Below are positions 16,137 through 24,570 of a DNA stretch of 27,310 nt, piece by piece. Origin of the DNA: Stenotrophomonas maltophilia (lineage in GTDB: Bacteria > Pseudomonadota > Gammaproteobacteria > Xanthomonadales > Xanthomonadaceae). The notes below the pieces were generated by a model, which was not told the origin of the DNA, ran no database searches, and saw nothing but the letters and a program-made list of their open reading frames with translations. Position 1 is the stretch's first letter, and every line of letters starts with the position of its first letter. Both the position numbers and the translations under genes were made by a program. The stretch lies in NCBI GenBank assembly GCA_002435595.1, contig DJBL01000074.1, forward strand, positions 1-27,310, read 5' to 3'.

Positions 16137-17042
16137 ATGGCCAGCGGCGTCCAGGTCGAAATAGTGCCCTACCCGGTCCAGCGCGAAGCGCTGCACCGGG
16201 TCCGCCACCGTGTCTTCGTGGAGGAACAGCAGGTCCCGGCCGCGCTGGAGATCGATGCCCTGGACCCGCTCAGCGTGCACGTGCTGGCCCGCAGCGCCGA
16301 CGGCACCCCGGTCGGTGCCGGCCGGCTTACCCCGGACGGCCGCATCGGCCGCATGGCGGTACTGGCCGACTGGCGGGGCCACGGCGTGGGCCAGGCCCTG
16401 CTGCTGGCCCTGGTCGAGGCGGCGCGGGCGCGCGGCTGGCAGGAGGTGACCCTGCATGCCCAGCTGCCAGCCCGCGTGTTCTATGCCCGGCAGGGCTTCC
16501 TGCCCCACGGGGAGGTCTTCGAGGAAGCGGGCATCGCCCACCAGCACATGCGCCGGGTGCTGCAGGGCGCGGCCAACATCGACACCGCCGCCGAAGCGGT
16601 GGCGATCACCACCGCGCTGGTCCACCGGGCCCGGCGCCAGCTGTGGATCCACAGCCGCCAGCTCGACCCCGGGCTGCTCGATGCACCGCCGGTGCTGGAG
16701 GCATTGCGCCGCTTCGGCACCGCCCGCCACGACAAGCAGGCCTGGCTGATCGTGCACGATGCCCAGGCCATCGCCCAGGCCGGTTCGCCACTGCTCGGGC
16801 TGGTGCAGCGCCTGCCCAGTGTGTTCCGGATCCGCCAGGTCAGCGACCCGATCGACCGCGCGCTGGCGTCGGCCTGCCTGCTCAACGATGCCGGGGACTA
16901 CTACTTTCGTCTCAGCGGACATCGTTTCGACGGCGAAGCCGCGCTTGCCCTGCCAGCACGTTCGCGACCGTTGCAGGACGGTTTGCAGCGCGTATGGGAA
17001 CGTTCGCGTGAATGCAGCGAATTGAGGGCGATTGGCCTGTAG
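16137..17042 (+). CDS. GNAT family N-acetyltransferase with an additional C-terminal domain
   Basis: A 301-residue protein. The first ~145 residues are a GNAT domain of the ElaA/YjcF-like type: RHRVFVEEQQVP (23-34), the acetyl-CoA loop in MAVLADWRGHGVGQALL (R80-G81-H82-G83-V84-G85) and FYARQGFLPHGEVFEEAGIAHQHM (in part conserved, 115-138). The remaining ~150 residues are not GNAT. They contain RRQLWIHSRQLDPGLLDAP, QAWLIVHDAQAIAQAGSPLL and a final RPLQDGLQRVWERS, whose strand/helix pattern recalls one lobe of the phospholipase D fold, but no HxK motif is present. The substrate is unknown. Position 2 bp behind roxA suggests a shared transcript and perhaps a translation-related target, which is inference. 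Confidence 0.85.
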   Translation: MASGVQVEIVPYPVQREALHRVRHRVFVEEQQVPAALEIDALDPLSVHVLARSADGTPVGAGRLTPDGRIGRMAVLADWRGHGVGQALLLALVEAARARGWQEVTLHAQLPARVFYARQGFLPHGEVFEEAGIAHQHMRRVLQGAANIDTAAEAVAITTALVHRARRQLWIHSRQLDPGLLDAPPVLEALRRFGTARHDKQAWLIVHDAQAIAQAGSPLLGLVQRLPSVFRIRQVSDPIDRALASACLLNDAGDYYFRLSGHRFDGEAALALPARSRPLQDGLQRVWERSRECSELRAIGL

Positions 17043-17129
17043 CTCACGCCACGGGCTCGAACCTGTCTGGGAATGACACCGCAGGTCCTGCCCGGGCCGC
17101 CGCGATGCCCCTTCCTGTCCCGATGGGGG

Positions 17130-17227
17130 TACAATTTGGGGAGTTAGATACCGCCCGCGCAGGGCTATTCACTTTTCCCTGCCGGATCATCGAAGCCTTA
17201 CCCCACAAGCGAATCCGACCCTCCATC
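17130..17227 (+). promoter_or_regulatory. sucA promoter -10 and leader
   Basis: TACAAT (17130-17135) is a good -10 about 90 bp ahead of the sucA start; the -35 is poor. The leader holds a hairpin, GCAGGG (17159-17164) with CCCTGC, whose loop is AT-rich. No Shine-Dalgarno sequence is seen before the GTG start. Confidence 0.5.
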
Positions 17228-20059
17228 GTGGACAATCTACTGAAGCAGTTTGCGCAGTCTTCGCAGCTCGCCGGCGGCAACGCCTCCTATATCGAGGATC
17301 TGTACGAGCAGTACCTCGTTTCTCCGGACAGTGTCGATCCCAAATGGAAGACCTACTTCGACGGCTTCAAGGGCCGCGAAGCAGGTGACATTCCGCACTC
17401 GGCCGTCATCGCCCACATCACCGAAGCCGCCAAGAACGCTGGCAACAGCGCCACGGCCACCGGTGCCGGCGACGAACGCGAGCGCAATGTCGGCCGTCTG
17501 ATCACCGCCTACCGTTCGCGCGGCCACCTCGGTGCCCGCCTGGACCCGCTGGGCCTGACCCCGCCGACCAACCCGCCGGACCTTGGGCTGCCGTTCCACA
17601 GCCTGTCCGAGAGCGACCTGGGCAGCGAGTTCAGCACCGGCGGCATCGCCGGCCAGCCGCGCATGAAGCTGCGCGACCTGCTCGAGCGCCTCAAGAAGAC
17701 CTACACCGGTTCGATCGGTGCGGAATTCATGCACATCTCCGAGGTCGAGCAGCGCCAGTGGCTGTACCAGCGCCTGGAAACGGCCGGTGGCAACTACAAC
17801 CTGGATGCCGACACCCAGCGTCGCACCCTGGAGCGCCTGACCGCGGCCGAGGGCCTGGAGCGCTACCTGCACACCAAGTACGTCGGCCAGAAGCGTTTCT
17901 CGCTGGAAGGCGGCGATTCGCTGATCCCGATGATGGACACCATCATCCGTGACGCCGGCAAGGATGGCGTCAAGGACGTGGTGATCGGCATGGCCCACCG
18001 CGGCCGCCTGAACGTGCTGGTCAACACGCTGGGCAAGAGCCCGCGCAAGCTGTTCGACGAGTTCGAAGGCAAGTTCGAGCACGACGACCATGCCTCGGCC
18101 GGCGACGTGAAGTACCACATGGGCTTCTCGGCCGACGTGTCCACCCCCGGCGGCGCGGTCCACCTGGCGCTGGCGTTCAACCCCTCGCACCTGGAAATCG
18201 CCGACCCGGTCGTGGCCGGCAGCGTGCGCTCGCGCCAGGAACGCCGTGGCGACACCGCGCGCAAGCAGGTGATGCCGATCCTGATCCACGGCGATGCGGC
18301 CTTCTCCGGCCAGGGCGTGGTGATGGAGCTGTTCCAGATGTCCCAGGCCCGCGGCTTCGCCGTCGGTGGCACGGTGCACATCGTGGTCAACAACCAGGTG
18401 GGCTTCACCACCTCCAACCCGCTGGATACGCGCTCCACGCGCTATGCCACCGACGTGGCGAAGATGATCGCCGCCCCGGTGCTGCACGTGAACGGCGATG
18501 ATCCCGAAGCGGTGGTGTTCGCGGCCCAGCTGGCCTTCGAGTTCCGCCAGAAGTTCGCCAAGGACGTGGTCATCGACCTGATGTGCTATCGCCGTTGGGG
18601 CCACAACGAGGCCGACGAACCGGCGATCACCCAGCCGCTGATGTACCAGGTGATCCGCAAGCACCAGACCACCCGCGAGCTGTACGCGGCCAAGCTGGAA
18701 GCCGCAGGCGTGATCCCGGCCGACGCTGGCAAGGCGCTGGTCGATGCCTACCGCAACAAGCTCGATGCCGGTGAAGTGACCACCGAGCTGGCGGCCGTCG
18801 AGAAGACCCCGGCCACCAGCAAGATGTACGTCGACTGGCCCGCGCTGCTCAATGGCAAGCTGTCCGATCCCATTTCCACCGCGGTGGGCATGGAGAAGGT
18901 CAAGCAGCTGGCCACGCTGATCAACACCGTGCCCGAAGGCGTGGAACTGCACTCGCGTGTGGCCAAGGTGTACGACGACCGTCGCAAGATGGCCGCCGGC
19001 GAGATCCCGGGCGACTGGGGCTTTGCCGAGAACCTGGCCTACGCCACCGTGCTGGACGAAGGCAACAGCCTGCGTCTGGTCGGCCAGGACGTCGGCCGCG
19101 GTACCTTCACCCACCGCCACGCGATCCTGCACGATCAGAAGACCGACAACTACTACCTGCCGCTGCGTCAGCTGGTCGAGTCGCCGGAACAGGCCACCAT
19201 CATCGATTCGCTGCTCAGCGAAGAAGCAGTGATGGCCTATGAGTACGGTTTCTCCACCACCGATCCGAACACCCTGTGCATCTGGGAAGGCCAGTTCGGC
19301 GACTTCGCCAACGGCGCCCAGGTCGTGATCGATCAGTTCATCGCTGCCGGCGAAGCCAAGTGGGGCCGTATCAGCGGTTTGACCCTGCTGCTGCCGCACG
19401 GTTACGAAGGGCAGGGCCCGGAACACAGCTCGGCGCGCCTGGAGCGCTTCCTGCAGCTGTGCGCGCTGGAGAACATGCTGGTGTGCGTGCCGTCGACCCC
19501 GGCGCAGGCGTACCACATGCTGCGTCGCCAGATGCGCATGACCACCCGCAAGCCGCTGGTGGTGATGTCGCCCAAGTCGCTGCTGCGCCACAAGCTGGCC
19601 GTGTCGAGCCTGGAAGAGCTGGCCGATGGGCAGTTCCAGCACCTGATCGGCGATGCCAACGCAGACGCCAAGAAGGTCAAGCGCGTGGTGCTGTGCTCGG
19701 GCAAGGTCTATTACGACCTGCTGGAAGACCAGACCAAGCGTGGCCAGGACGATGTGGCCATCATCCGCGTCGAACAGCTGTATCCGTTCCCGCGCGCGCT
19801 GCTGGCTGCCGAACTGAAGAAGTACGGCAAGGCTGCCGATGTGGTGTGGACGCAGGAAGAACCGCAGAACCAGGGGGCGTGGTACCAGATCCGCCACCAC
19901 CTGCAGTTCTGCCTGGCCGATGGCCAGAGCCTGCACTACGCCGGTCGCGCCCGTTCGGCATCGCCGGCCGCTGGACACATGGCTGACCACATCATCGAAC
20001 AGCAGAAGCTGATCGCCGATGCCCTGGTCAACCCGTTCAACGACTCGGTTGCTGAATAA
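17228..20059 (+). CDS. sucA: 2-oxoglutarate dehydrogenase E1 component
   Basis: A 943-residue thiamine-diphosphate enzyme that decarboxylates 2-oxoglutarate and passes the succinyl group to SucB. The start is taken as GTG at 17228 (VDNLLKQFAQSSQLAGGNAS), because related xanthomonad proteins begin MDNLLKQF; in-frame ATGs further upstream read through the promoter region. The N-terminal peripheral motif IEDLYEQYLVSPDSVDP is present. MAHRGRLNVL includes His257, GDAAFSGQG (355-363) and NNQVGFTT (388-395) belong to the ThDP site, and the C-terminus ends in GHMADHIIEQQKLIADALVN. Length matches the family. sucB follows 44 bp later. There is no visible Shine-Dalgarno, so translation may be modest or depend on the leader. 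Confidence 0.96.
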   Translation: MDNLLKQFAQSSQLAGGNASYIEDLYEQYLVSPDSVDPKWKTYFDGFKGREAGDIPHSAVIAHITEAAKNAGNSATATGAGDERERNVGRLITAYRSRGHLGARLDPLGLTPPTNPPDLGLPFHSLSESDLGSEFSTGGIAGQPRMKLRDLLERLKKTYTGSIGAEFMHISEVEQRQWLYQRLETAGGNYNLDADTQRRTLERLTAAEGLERYLHTKYVGQKRFSLEGGDSLIPMMDTIIRDAGKDGVKDVVIGMAHRGRLNVLVNTLGKSPRKLFDEFEGKFEHDDHASAGDVKYHMGFSADVSTPGGAVHLALAFNPSHLEIADPVVAGSVRSRQERRGDTARKQVMPILIHGDAAFSGQGVVMELFQMSQARGFAVGGTVHIVVNNQVGFTTSNPLDTRSTRYATDVAKMIAAPVLHVNGDDPEAVVFAAQLAFEFRQKFAKDVVIDLMCYRRWGHNEADEPAITQPLMYQVIRKHQTTRELYAAKLEAAGVIPADAGKALVDAYRNKLDAGEVTTELAAVEKTPATSKMYVDWPALLNGKLSDPISTAVGMEKVKQLATLINTVPEGVELHSRVAKVYDDRRKMAAGEIPGDWGFAENLAYATVLDEGNSLRLVGQDVGRGTFTHRHAILHDQKTDNYYLPLRQLVESPEQATIIDSLLSEEAVMAYEYGFSTTDPNTLCIWEGQFGDFANGAQVVIDQFIAAGEAKWGRISGLTLLLPHGYEGQGPEHSSARLERFLQLCALENMLVCVPSTPAQAYHMLRRQMRMTTRKPLVVMSPKSLLRHKLAVSSLEELADGQFQHLIGDANADAKKVKRVVLCSGKVYYDLLEDQTKRGQDDVAIIRVEQLYPFPRALLAAELKKYGKAADVVWTQEEPQNQGAWYQIRHHLQFCLADGQSLHYAGRARSASPAAGHMADHIIEQQKLIADALVNPFNDSVAE

Positions 20060-20103
20060 CCTCTCCCCCTCATTCTAGAAAAGACAAACCAGGAAGCTCC
20101 CGC

Positions 20104-21309
20104 ATGGCCACCGAAGTCAAAGCCCCGGTACTGCCCGAATCCGTCGCCGACGGCACCATCGCCACCTGGCACAAGAAAGTCGGCGATGCCGTCAAGCGCG
20201 ATGAAAACCTGCTTGATCTGGAAACCGACAAGGTCGTCCTGGAAGTGCCGTCGCCGGTCGATGGCGTGCTGAAGGAGATCAAGTTCGAGGTGGGCGCCAC
20301 CGTGACCTCCAGCCAGGTCGTGGCCATCATCGAAGAAGGCGCGACCGCTGCTGCCGCGCCGGCCGAAGAGAAGAAGGCCGACGCCCCGGCGGCGGCTCCG
20401 GCACCGGCCGCTGCTGCTCCGGCCGCTGCTGCCCCGGCGCCGGCGGCCAAGTCGGCTGCCGACGGCCTGCCCCCGGGCGCCCGTTTCTCGGCGATCACCG
20501 AAGGCGTGAACCCGGCCGACGTGTCCGGCACCGGCCGTCATGGCGCGGTGACCAAGGAAGACATCGTCAACTTCGCCCGTAGTGGCGGCGCTGGCAAGGC
20601 CGGTGGCGCACGTCCGGAAGAACGCGTGCCGATGACCCGCATCCGCAAGCGCATCGCCGAGCGCCTGATGCAGTCCAAGAACGGCACCGCCATGCTGACC
20701 ACCTTCAACGAGGTCGACCTGTCCAAGGTCTCGGCCGCGCGCAAGGATCTGCAGGACGAGTTCGTCAAGGCGCACGGCATCAAGCTGGGCTTCATGAGCT
20801 TCTTCGTGAAGGCCGCCGCCAACGCGCTGCAGCGCTTCCCGCTGGTCAATGCCTCGATCGATGGTGACGACATCATCTATCACGGCTACTCGGACATCTC
20901 GATCGCCGTGTCGACCGAGAAGGGCCTGGTGACCCCGGTGCTGCGCAATGTCGAGCGCATGTCCTTCGCGGACATCGAAAAGACCATCGCCGACTACGCC
21001 AAGAAGGCCCGTGACGGCAAGCTGAGCCTGGAAGAACTGCAGGGCGGCACCTTCACCGTGACCAACGGCGGCACCTTCGGCTCGCTGCTGTCCACGCCGA
21101 TCATCAACCCGCCGCAGAGCGCCATCCTGGGCATGCACGCCATCAAGGAACGTCCGATCGCCCAGAACGGCCAGGTCGTGATCGCGCCGATGATGTACCT
21201 GGCACTGTCCTACGACCACCGCATCATCGATGGCAAGGATTCGGTGCAGTTCCTGGTAGACATCAAGAACCAGCTGGAAAACCCGGGCCGCATGCTGTTC
21301 GGCCTGTAA
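20104..21309 (+). CDS. sucB: Dihydrolipoyllysine-residue succinyltransferase (E2 of 2-oxoglutarate dehydrogenase)
   Basis: A 401-residue core enzyme that transfers succinyl groups from E1 to CoA through a swinging lipoyl arm. The lipoyl domain (~1-78) carries the modified Lys43 in ETDKVVLEVPSP. An Ala/Pro linker (~80-118) leads to the peripheral subunit-binding domain (~121-160, GVNPADVSGTGRHGAVTKED). The catalytic acyltransferase domain has the active site His372 and Asp376 in SYDHRIIDGKD. One lipoyl domain is normal for SucB. An AGGAAG site (20092-20097) precedes the ATG. It is co-transcribed with sucA. A strong hairpin follows, separating it from lpdA. Confidence 0.97.
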   Translation: MATEVKAPVLPESVADGTIATWHKKVGDAVKRDENLLDLETDKVVLEVPSPVDGVLKEIKFEVGATVTSSQVVAIIEEGATAAAAPAEEKKADAPAAAPAPAAAAPAAAAPAPAAKSAADGLPPGARFSAITEGVNPADVSGTGRHGAVTKEDIVNFARSGGAGKAGGARPEERVPMTRIRKRIAERLMQSKNGTAMLTTFNEVDLSKVSAARKDLQDEFVKAHGIKLGFMSFFVKAAANALQRFPLVNASIDGDDIIYHGYSDISIAVSTEKGLVTPVLRNVERMSFADIEKTIADYAKKARDGKLSLEELQGGTFTVTNGGTFGSLLSTPIINPPQSAILGMHAIKERPIAQNGQVVIAPMMYLALSYDHRIIDGKDSVQFLVDIKNQLENPGRMLFGL

Positions 21310-21317
21310 GACCCGCC

Positions 21318-21353
21318 ACCCCTCCGCGCCTGCGCGGAGGGGTGTTGGTTTTA
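21318..21353 (+). terminator. Intrinsic terminator or attenuator between sucB and lpdA
   Basis: ACCCCTCCGCG (21318-21328) pairs over 11 bp with CGCGGAGGGGT (21333-21343), loop CCTG, followed by GTTGGTTTTA. The interrupted T-run suggests partial termination, which could set lpdA expression below that of sucAB. Confidence 0.65.
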
Positions 21354-21444
21354 CGGCACTGCACCGCACTGCCCTGCTCTCTCCCCGGCGCCTGCGCGCC
21401 ACCGGCTTCGACCGAAGCTCGGGAATGCAACAAGGACTATTTCA

Positions 21445-22881
21445 ATGGCTGAACAATTCGACGTCGTCGTCATCGGTGCCGGTCCGGCCGGCTACCACGC
21501 CGCCATCCGTGCCGCGCAGCTGGGTCTGAAGACCGCCTGCATCGACGCGGCCCTGGGCAAGGACGGCAAGCCGGCCCTCGGTGGCACCTGCCTGCGCGTG
21601 GGCTGCATCCCGTCCAAGGCGCTGCTGGATTCCTCGCGCCAGTTCTGGAACATGGGCCACATCTTTGGCGACCACGGCATCAGCTTCAAGGACGCCAAGA
21701 TCGACGTCGAGGCGATGGTTGGCCGCAAGGACAAGATCGTCAAGCAGTTCACCGGCGGCATCGGCATGCTGTTCAAGGCCAACAAGGTCGCCGCCTACTA
21801 CGGCTTCGGCGAGCTGCAGCCGGGCAACGTGGTCAAGGTCACCCAGCACGACGGTTCCATCGTCGAGCTCAAGGGCACCAACGTGATCATCGCCGCCGGT
21901 TCGGATTCGATCGAACTGCCGTTCGCCAAGTTCGATGGCGAGACCATCGTCGACAACGTCGGCGGCCTGGACTTCACCGAAGTTCCCGCCCGCCTGGCGG
22001 TGATCGGCGCCGGCGTGATCGGTCTGGAGCTGGGTAGCGTGTGGAAGCGCCTGGGCGCGGACGTGACCATCCTGGAGGCGCTGCCGGAGTTCCTGGCCGC
22101 CGCCGATACCGAAGTGGCCAAGGCCGCCGCCAAGGAATTCAAGAAGCAGGGCCTGGACATCCGCCTGGGTGCCAAGGTCTCCAAGGCCGAGGTGACCGGC
22201 AAGGGCAAGAAGAAGGAAGTTGCCCTGACCTACACCGACGCCGAAGGCGAGAAGAGCCTGGTCGTGGACAAGCTGCTGGTGGCCGTTGGCCGCCGCGCCG
22301 CCACCAAGGGGCTGCTGGCCGAAGGCACCGGCGTCAAGATCAACGAGCGCGGCCAGATCGAAGTGGACGACCATTGCCACACCGGCGTGGACGGCGTGTG
22401 GGCGGTCGGTGACTGCGTGCGCGGCCCGATGCTGGCGCACAAGGGCTTCGAAGAAGGCATCGCGGTCGCCGAACTGATCGCCGGCCTGCCGGGCCACGTC
22501 AACTTCGACACCATCCCGTGGGTCATCTACACCGAGCCGGAGCTGGCCTGGGTCGGCAAGACCGAGCAGCAGCTGAAGGCCGAGGGCATTCCGTACAAGG
22601 CCGGCAGCTTCCCGTTCGCCGCCAACGGCCGTGCCGTGGCGATGGTTGAGCCGGCAGGCTTCGTGAAGGTGCTGGCGCATGCCGAAACCGATCGCATCCT
22701 GGGCATGCACCTGGTCGGCGCGAACGTGTCCGAGCTGGTCCACGAAGGCGTGCTGACCATGGAGTTCAGCGGTTCGGCCGACGACCTGGCCCGGATCTGC
22801 CACGCCCACCCGTCGCTGTCCGAAGCCGTGCACGACGCGGCGATGGCGGTGAGCAAGCGCGCCATCCACAAGGCGAACTGA
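21445..22881 (+). CDS. lpdA: Dihydrolipoyl dehydrogenase (E3)
   Basis: A 478-residue flavoprotein that reoxidises the dihydrolipoyl arm of E2 using NAD+. The FAD motif is VVIGAGPAGYHAAIRAAQLG (9-28), the redox-active disulfide is Cys49-Cys54 in GGTCLRVGCIPSKALL, the NAD-binding motif is VIGAGVIGLELGSVW in the middle, and the dimer-contributed base is His455 with Glu460 in HAHPSLSEAVHDAA. All catalytic residues are intact. AAGGA lies before the ATG. Its place behind sucAB indicates service to the 2-oxoglutarate complex, though E3 can also be shared with other 2-oxoacid dehydrogenases. Confidence 0.97.
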   Translation: MAEQFDVVVIGAGPAGYHAAIRAAQLGLKTACIDAALGKDGKPALGGTCLRVGCIPSKALLDSSRQFWNMGHIFGDHGISFKDAKIDVEAMVGRKDKIVKQFTGGIGMLFKANKVAAYYGFGELQPGNVVKVTQHDGSIVELKGTNVIIAAGSDSIELPFAKFDGETIVDNVGGLDFTEVPARLAVIGAGVIGLELGSVWKRLGADVTILEALPEFLAAADTEVAKAAAKEFKKQGLDIRLGAKVSKAEVTGKGKKKEVALTYTDAEGEKSLVVDKLLVAVGRRAATKGLLAEGTGVKINERGQIEVDDHCHTGVDGVWAVGDCVRGPMLAHKGFEEGIAVAELIAGLPGHVNFDTIPWVIYTEPELAWVGKTEQQLKAEGIPYKAGSFPFAANGRAVAMVEPAGFVKVLAHAETDRILGMHLVGANVSELVHEGVLTMEFSGSADDLARICHAHPSLSEAVHDAAMAVSKRAIHKAN

Positions 22882-22903
22882 TCGCCCTGCGGATCGTGTA
22901 ACG

Positions 22904-22930
22904 AAAAACCCCGCCAAGGCGGGGTTTTTT
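22904..22930 (+). terminator. Intrinsic terminator of lpdA
   Basis: AAAAACCCCGCC, a two-base AA loop, GGCGGGG and TTTTTT. It lies 22 bp past the stop and, with A- and T-runs on both sides, can work in both directions. Confidence 0.9.
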
Positions 22931-22963
22931 GTGCGTGCGTGCCCGGTGGCAACCACTGCCGGC

Positions 22964-23018
22964 GGGCGCGTCGACCCTCTCTGGTGGTCCGCGACGCTGG
23001 AGGGCGCGTCGACCCTCT
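22964..23018. repeat. 17-bp direct repeat pair beside the REP dimer
   Basis: GGGCGCGTCGACCCTCT occurs at 22964-22980 and again at 23002-23018. The sequence after each copy starts alike (CTGGTGGTCC against GGTAGTGCCGG), suggesting a decayed first copy of a REP element with its flank. Confidence 0.6.
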
Positions 23019-23086
23019 GGTAGTGCCGGCCGCTGGCCGGCTCTACGGAACATTGATCGAAGAGCCGGCCAGCGGCCGGCACTACC
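23019..23086. repeat. Inverted SMAG/REP-type dimer
   Basis: GGTAGTGCCGGCCGCTGGCC... (23019-23046) and its near-perfect inverse ending GGCCGGCACTACC (23061-23086) face each other across 14 bp. Each arm is itself a palindrome (GCCGGCC-GCT-GGCCGGC type) with a GTAG head, as in the SMAG elements of Stenotrophomonas. It lies between convergent lpdA and the DUF1963 gene; the T-run TTTTTT at 23094-23099 follows on the plus strand. Confidence 0.85.
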
Positions 23087-23098
23087 GGCGCGATTTTT

Positions 23099-23974
23099 TC
23101 AGCAGCACTGTAAGCCCAGCCAGGTCTGCGACAGATCCCGCGCGGCCAGGTCCTGCCGGCGGACCCAGGCGTACAGCATTCCCGAATCGCCCCACATCGC
23201 CTCGTCGTCCGAATCCAGCTGCAGCAGCAGCGCCCAGTCGGCCACTCCGGCCGCCAGCGCAGCGGCGCGGGGATCGCCATATCCGCTCGGGTTGCCGCAA
23301 TACAGGCCATGGCTGACCAGCTGCGCGTCCAGTGCCATGTCGCCCTGCACGTTATGCGACCAGCCGCCCAGGCCGTGCCGCTCGCCCGGCGTCGGAGAGC
23401 CCAGGTCGGCGATATCCTCCACCAGCGCGTAGTAGCCCTCCTCGGCCGCGTCGTCCCAGCCCAGCCCGGCGTCACGCAGCGCCTGTGCCACTTCCTCGCC
23501 CTTGGACGAGAACGGATGCGGCAGGCTCCAGGCGCGATGGAACGCCAACGCAAACGGTGCCAACGCGGCCTCCGCATCCGACGCAGGCAGGCGCTGCAAC
23601 CCGTCCGCGTCGAACAGGTGGATGCCATGCCCACTGCGATCGGCCGGGTCAAAGCCCCACGGTTGCGTGTCGGTGTCGTAGAAGAACGACAGCACGCCCT
23701 GTGCAGGCAGATCCAACCCGCAGTCCAGACCCTGCAGGTCGGCCAGGTTGATCTGCAGCAGAAAGTCCAGCGCCCTGCCCTTGTGAGTGGGCCATGCAAA
23801 GCCGGCGGGCACATCCGGCCCGCCGCCGATCCGCGAGGCACCGATCGGTGCATCCGCCTCCGCCCGGCGGCTGAACCCCACGCGCGGCCGCAGCCACGGC
23901 AGCAGCACGCCGGCATGCGCGCCGAACCCATGCGATGCGCAAAGCGCGGTGAATTCCTGTTGGGTCAGCGTCAT
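23099..23974 (-). CDS. DUF1963/YwqG-like protein
   Basis: A 291-residue cytoplasmic protein beginning MTLTQQEFTALCASHGFGAH. It has the features of the YwqG-like DUF1963 family: SRIGGGPDVPAGFAWPTHKG early on, LDFLLQINLADLQGLDCGLD, LPAQGVLSFFYDTDTQPWGF, and the late HNVQGDMALDA...WALLLQLDSDDEAMWGDSGM with a terminal YAWVRRQDLAARDLSQTWLG. Function is unknown; the fold is related to SMI1/SUKH-neighbourhood proteins only by loose association. The start at 23974 is chosen because GGGAGGTGG lies 3-11 bases upstream, a strong ribosome binding site. It ends in a Cys-Cys pair. It appears to be a single-gene unit. Confidence 0.85.
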   Translation of the reverse strand: MTLTQQEFTALCASHGFGAHAGVLLPWLRPRVGFSRRAEADAPIGASRIGGGPDVPAGFAWPTHKGRALDFLLQINLADLQGLDCGLDLPAQGVLSFFYDTDTQPWGFDPADRSGHGIHLFDADGLQRLPASDAEAALAPFALAFHRAWSLPHPFSSKGEEVAQALRDAGLGWDDAAEEGYYALVEDIADLGSPTPGERHGLGGWSHNVQGDMALDAQLVSHGLYCGNPSGYGDPRAAALAAGVADWALLLQLDSDDEAMWGDSGMLYAWVRRQDLAARDLSQTWLGLQCC

Positions 23975-24003
23975 GACCACCTCCCTGTCTGAAAGCAGCC
24001 CGC

Positions 24004-24055
24004 AGTATAGGCGCAGCACCGACACGCCAGGTCGTGCCGGCCGCTGGCCGGCTCC
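24004..24055 (-). promoter_or_regulatory. Candidate promoter of the DUF1963 gene with a REP element at its -35
   Basis: TATACT (24009-24004, minus strand) is a good -10, 30 bp before the start codon. A solitary REP-like palindrome, GTGCCGGCCGCTGGCCGGCT, fills 24034-24053 and lies just upstream of the place where a -35 would be expected. No consensus -35 is present. Confidence 0.45.
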
Positions 24056-24097
24056 ATCCAATGTCCACGAGCCGCCCACAGGCCGCGCCAATCGCCA

Positions 24098-24361
24098 TCA
24101 CGTGCGCGTGGGGTTCTTCTCCGGCGCTGCCGCATTCGGCGCATTCGGCGCGTCCTCGCAGACCCGATGCTGCGCGACCACCTCGCCCACCTTCCATTCC
24201 TTCACCACCCGGCAGTGTTGCTTCGGCGCGTCCTTGCGAGCCGCAGGCTCGGCACCCACCTGACCAGGATTCTGCCGCTCCACCCACGCCTTGGGCGGTT
24301 CGGCGGCGAACGCAGGCGCCGCCAACCACAGCGCGACCAGTCCAGCGCACAGCCGGCTCAT
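24098..24361 (-). CDS. Small secreted protein of unknown function
   Basis: An 87-residue protein with a signal peptide (MSRLCAGLVALWLAAPAFA, then EPPKAWVERQNPG). The mature part is short and hydrophilic, with two cysteines in QHCRVVKEW and HRVCEDAPN that are spaced to form one disulfide, and a low-complexity NAPNAAAPEK tail. The start overlaps the stop of the upstream membrane protein gene in the ATGA arrangement, which supports both frames and implies coupled translation. I do not recognise the family. Confidence 0.7.
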   Translation of the reverse strand: MSRLCAGLVALWLAAPAFAAEPPKAWVERQNPGQVGAEPAARKDAPKQHCRVVKEWKVGEVVAQHRVCEDAPNAPNAAAPEKNPTRT

Positions 24362-24570
24362 GCGGCTACCGGCCCGCCGCCCAGCAGGCGCGCCGGCAGC
24401 ATGAACAGCGCGCGCAGGAAGGCGAACACGGCCGAGAAGGTGATGCCGACCAGGCGGAACGGCAGGCTCAGCAGCCACACGAACGGCCAGGCGACCAGCG
24501 CCAGGATCGCCAGCGGCCAGCACAGCACGAACAACAGGCACCACACCCCCAGCGCGAACAGCGTCTTCAT
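24358..24570 (-). CDS. Small integral membrane protein
   Basis: A 70-residue, very hydrophobic protein: MKTLFALGVWCLLFVLCWPL, then two further hydrophobic segments around AWPFVWLLSLPFRLVGITFS and AVFAFLRALFMLPARLLGG. Two or three membrane helices are likely. GGAGA lies ahead of the ATG at 24570. It is translationally coupled (ATGA) to the small secreted protein gene, so the pair may act together at the envelope. No function can be assigned from the sequence. A longer in-frame start exists upstream but lacks a binding site and would add an Arg-rich, non-hydrophobic extension. Confidence 0.72.
   Translation of the reverse strand: MKTLFALGVWCLLFVLCWPLAILALVAWPFVWLLSLPFRLVGITFSAVFAFLRALFMLPARLLGGGPVAA

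Noticed and set aside
17034..17072. tRNA-like stretch (GGCCTGTAGCTCA... GGCTCGAACCTG)
   Set aside because: The two segments are too close to hold an anticodon arm and no acceptor stem pairs, so it is a chance resemblance overlapping the end of the GNAT gene.
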